A stretch of 8,327 nt of DNA from NCBI GenBank assembly GCA_905479025.1, contig CAJQKX010000145.1, positions 1 through 8,327 on the forward strand, written 5' to 3'. This stretch comes from an uncultured Paraglaciecola sp. GTDB lineage: Bacteria > Pseudomonadota > Gammaproteobacteria > Enterobacterales > Alteromonadaceae. Below the pieces are notes generated by a model. It ran no database searches, was not told the DNA's origin, and was given only the letters and a program-made list of their open reading frames with translations. A program made the translations under genes and the position numbers. The stretch's first letter is position 1. The number at the start of each line of letters is the position of its first letter. Positions 5,848 through 8,327 of this stretch are shown one piece after another.

Positions 5848-7266
5848 ATGGGATTTTCCATGCAACTAGGCTCTCTACGGCAATTAACACTTATTAGTTT
5901 TGTCGTTGTTCTGGTGCCTTTGGCCTTGCTGGTCGGCTATAGCCAAATAAAGTTAAGTGAAATTGGTCAAATTGCCACGAATGAGGCTGAATATTCTGTC
6001 AACACTGTTAGACGAGTCAGTAAAATGGAAAGTTTGTCTGTTGATATTGAGCGACTAGTTCGCCAATACCATATTGTGAAGAAGGATGCGCTTAAACCTT
6101 TGATTGAAAAATCAACACAGCGGTTTATTGATTACCAAATACCGGTTTGTGAACAGCTTTTGGGAAAAAGAAACTGTAACAGTTTAATTGAGCGTATTAA
6201 TTGGATTAACCAATATTCAGGTACTGAAGATCAATTGTTGTTGGATGCGCAATTAGCTGAATTTAAACAAAACTTATATGACTTAGCTGCACAAGTTGAT
6301 CTCAGTCTTGACAAGAGGATCCAAGATCAACAGTTTTATGTGAGTTCGGTCCAGCAAACACAATTTTGGTTAACCGCCTGTTTGTTAGGTGCTTCATTTT
6401 TATTAATTATGTTTGGTTCTAAGGCAATATTAAAACCTGTCACTAGGCTTGAACGCATCATTACCGCTATGTCTAGACAGGAAGATACCTTACCGGTAAT
6501 TGCCACTTCTGGTCCAAAAGAGTTAATTGTATTAGAGCAGAAATTATACCGATTAGCAGGCCGCTTAATTCAATTAGAAAATTTACGTCATGCTTTATTG
6601 CGTCACGCATCCCATGAGTTAAAAACCCCCCTAGCAAGTATTAAAGAAGGTTGTTCATTATTGACAGAGCAAGTTGTAGGACCTTTGAATGCTGATCAGA
6701 AAGAGGTGTTATCACTGTTGAATAGCAGCACAGACAGGTTAAATTTACTTATCGTACAGCTGCTTGATTACAATTTGTTACTTCAACAAGCTAAACCCGT
6801 ATTTTCGAGGATCAACACCGAAATATTTATTGAGGAATTTGTGACTGAAAACAGTTTGGCTATTAAACAACATGATAACCAAATAGATATGAAAATAGAA
6901 TTATCTACAATTTTTGCTGACCAGAAGTTGTTTAGAAGAATTTTGGATAATTTGGTGTCAAACGCCATTGCCCATGGTAGTAAAGGCAGCCCCATTATTA
7001 TAAGTCTCTATCAGAAAAATAATATGCAGGTACTGGATTTCGCCAATAGTGGTAAAAAAATTGCTGTTGAGCAACGTCATGTCCTATTTCAGCCTTTTAG
7101 CCGGGGTGAGGGCGTGCGAAATGATAGAGTAACAGGCTCAGGACTTGGATTATCTATAGTCGCCGATTGTGCCAGAATGATGTTTGGAAAAGCCGAAATG
7201 GTAGAAGTGGATTATGCAGATGTATGTATTCGTGTAAAGATCCCAAATAAAGAAGCGAGTATATGA
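5848..7266 (+). CDS. glrK: Sensor histidine kinase GlrK (QseE)
   Basis: This 472-residue inner-membrane kinase should phosphorylate GlrR. A first membrane segment (about 12-30, after SLRQL) and a second (about 172-190) enclose a periplasmic domain of about 140 residues, mostly helical, with cysteines at 101 and 110. A HAMP-like linker follows at about 191-245. The phosphoacceptor is H256 in LRHASHELKTPLAS. The ATPase domain has an N box (N368 and N372 in ILDNLVSNAIAHG), a D box (DFANSGKKI, from 397), FQPF at 414-417 and the glycine box GSGLGLSI from 430. SLRQL, QVVGPL, and the HELKTPLAS context match E. coli GlrK, and the gene order glrK-qseG-glrR agrees. The ATG at 5848 lacks a good ribosome binding site; the ATG at 5860 (residue 5) is an equally possible start. 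The stop overlaps the next gene by ATGA. Confidence 0.93.
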   Translation: MGFSMQLGSLRQLTLISFVVVLVPLALLVGYSQIKLSEIGQIATNEAEYSVNTVRRVSKMESLSVDIERLVRQYHIVKKDALKPLIEKSTQRFIDYQIPVCEQLLGKRNCNSLIERINWINQYSGTEDQLLLDAQLAEFKQNLYDLAAQVDLSLDKRIQDQQFYVSSVQQTQFWLTACLLGASFLLIMFGSKAILKPVTRLERIITAMSRQEDTLPVIATSGPKELIVLEQKLYRLAGRLIQLENLRHALLRHASHELKTPLASIKEGCSLLTEQVVGPLNADQKEVLSLLNSSTDRLNLLIVQLLDYNLLLQQAKPVFSRINTEIFIEEFVTENSLAIKQHDNQIDMKIELSTIFADQKLFRRILDNLVSNAIAHGSKGSPIIISLYQKNNMQVLDFANSGKKIAVEQRHVLFQPFSRGEGVRNDRVTGSGLGLSIVADCARMMFGKAEMVEVDYADVCIRVKIPNKEASI

Positions 7267-7831
7267 AATCAAAATTATTAGTCGTATTCAGCAGCTTAAT
7301 TGTTTTTAACAGTTGTGAGTTACCGAAGTCTTTTAAAACATCCAAAACCAGCCATGAAGTACTAAAAAGTGAACCTGCTTGTGTTTGGAATAATGCTTCA
7401 CAAGAGAATTTTTGTGAAATTGAATATTGGTTAAGGTTTTGGTATGAGATAGAAGGTATCGCATGGCTCGAACGTAAAAAGCAAATAGATACATTATCTG
7501 AACAAGATGATGATGTATTGAAAAAAATATTGCTTAGCCAAGGTAAAAGTACACCATATCAAGATCGTTTGTAGCACAAGGTTGGGTTGAGTCAATTTTA
7601 CCAAAATTAAGTCAACATATGCGCCGTTTTATTTTAATAGCACTCTATCAGCCTAGTCAGGACCTTTTAGAACGGGAGTCTGCGTTAGTGACGTTGAGTA
7701 AAATTAATACTCAACAATCGTTTAAGATTAAAGAGCAACAAATATTATTAAAAAAACAACAAAGTCAAATTGACCAGTTGCTCAATATAGAAACATCTAT
7801 CATCCAAGGTATCGAAAAGGATAAACAATGA
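7263..7831 (+). pseudogene. qseG: QseG-like lipoprotein, split by a -1 frameshift
   Basis: The gene between glrK and glrR is qseG in enterobacteria. Here it reads in two pieces. Frame A, from the ATG at 7263 to the TAG at 7572-7574 (103 residues), has a lipoprotein-like leader ending VFNSC (C18), then EIEYWLRFWYEIEG and KSTPYQDR. Frame B continues without a start as FVAQGWVESILPKLSQHMRR, then a charged coiled-coil-like tail (KEQQILLKKQQSQIDQLL), to the TGA at 7829-7831. Restoring one T in the run at 7568-7570 joins them into 189 residues that parallel E. coli QseG (YWLR, ITPYERR, LYQLW, LTDIE). QseG is an outer-membrane lipoprotein acting with the GlrK kinase. The 3' piece alone could start only at the ATG at 7619. 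The start overlaps the glrK stop and the end overlaps the glrR start, both by ATGA. Real mutation, sequencing error or slippage cannot be separated here. Confidence 0.75.
7815..7821 (+). promoter_or_regulatory. Ribosome binding site of glrR
   Basis: AAAAGGA lies 6 bases before the glrR ATG, inside the end of the qseG-like gene. It matters because premature termination of the upstream frame would otherwise uncouple glrR translation; this site lets glrR be started independently. Confidence 0.65.
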
Positions 7832-8327
7832 GTCAATCGAATATATCAGAATCTAATGTTTTGTTGGTTGATGATGATGAAAGTTTATTATGCTTAATGG
7901 CTATTAGGCTTAAAGGAGAAGGTTATAATGTGCAAAGTGCTGGCGGTGGAAAAGAAGCATTAAGGTTAATTAACACCCAAAATTTTGACGTGGTATTAAG
8001 TGATTTACGCATGTCGGGATTAGACGGCTTAAGCCTTTTTGAAGAGATAATTGGGCTTGGAAAAGATGTGCCTGTTATTTTGATGACCGCCCACGGAACT
8101 ATTCAAGATGCTGTTGATGCGACCCAAAGAGGTGTGTTTGGTTTTTTGACTAAACCAATAGATCATGATGACTTGCGTAGTTTGATGAAAAAAGCGGTGA
8201 GTCAAAGCCAAGGTGCTCAAAAAGGACAGTGGTGCGAAAAAATCATTACCCGTTCGATGCAAATGGAACAATTACTTGATCAAGCTTATCGTGTCGCCAA
8301 GCGCGACTTTAGCGTATTAATCAGTGG
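7828..8327 (+). CDS. glrR: Sigma54-dependent response regulator GlrR (QseF), 3' end missing
   Basis: The first 166 codons of the response regulator are present and the frame is open to the window edge. The receiver domain has the acidic pocket DDD at 15-17, phosphoacceptor D59 in LSDLRM, T87 in ILMTAHG and K109 in LTKP. A linker follows, and the sequence ends at DFSVLISG, just before the Walker A of the AAA+ sigma54-activating domain. The segments ITRS, LLDQAYRVA and FSVLI, and AHGTIQDAVDATQRGVFGFL in the receiver, closely match E. coli GlrR. The full protein should be about 445 residues, with the AAA+ domain and a C-terminal DNA-binding helix-turn-helix beyond the window. Phosphorylated by GlrK, it would bind TGTC-N10-GACA sites and activate sigma54 RNA polymerase. 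The start overlaps the preceding stop codon by ATGA and has a good ribosome binding site. Confidence 0.93.
   Translation, partial: MSQSNISESNVLLVDDDESLLCLMAIRLKGEGYNVQSAGGGKEALRLINTQNFDVVLSDLRMSGLDGLSLFEEIIGLGKDVPVILMTAHGTIQDAVDATQRGVFGFLTKPIDHDDLRSLMKKAVSQSQGAQKGQWCEKIITRSMQMEQLLDQAYRVAKRDFSVLIS

Noticed and set aside
8029..8271. Minus-strand reading frame of 80 residues opposite glrR
   Set aside because: It lies wholly within the strongly conserved receiver domain coding sequence and has no recognisable product. The same holds for the other minus-strand frames inside fbpB, fbpC, the flavoprotein gene and glrK.

Overview
The window (about 40% G+C by eye) looks like chromosome of a marine gammaproteobacterium, most likely Alteromonadales (Glaciecola/Paraglaciecola-like). 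This rests on a glrK-qseG-glrR locus of enterobacterial order but diverged sequence, the AT-rich codon use, and the general protein character. The genus is inference. All recognised genes lie on the + strand.

Region 1 (1-5016) is a tight five-gene run. It holds the 3' part of a periplasmic ferric-iron binding protein (fbpA type), a fused two-domain permease (fbpB type), its ATPase (fbpC type), a renalase-like FAD oxidoreductase that overlaps fbpC by an ATGA, and a TerB-family protein 6 bp further on. The first three form a classical Fe(III) ABC importer. The last two are accessory and their role is not known.

Region 2 (5017-5847) has no intact gene but is the most interesting part. It carries two 20-bp palindromes, both matching TGTC-N10-GACA, the motif I recall for the response regulator GlrR in enterobacteria. 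An IHF-like site lies between them. Downstream is a sigma54-like -24/-12 element whose -24 half is perfect and whose -12 half is weak. It is followed at the right distance by a stretch able to fold into two hairpins and then a short stem with six T. The implied transcript is about 179 nt. In enterobacteria the sigma54/GlrR-controlled sRNA gene glmY sits directly upstream of glrK, so this may be a counterpart outside that order. Next comes a small secreted EF-hand protein gene that appears broken by a single-base frameshift.

Region 3 (5848-8327) is glrK (sensor kinase), a qseG-like lipoprotein gene and the 5' part of glrR (sigma54-dependent response regulator), joined by ATGA overlaps. The qseG-like gene reads as two pieces in different frames. 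Restoring one base near 7568 gives a 189-residue protein that lines up with QseG over its whole second half. The proposed circuit is: GlrK senses an envelope signal with QseG, phosphorylates GlrR, and GlrR with sigma54 drives the upstream transcript.
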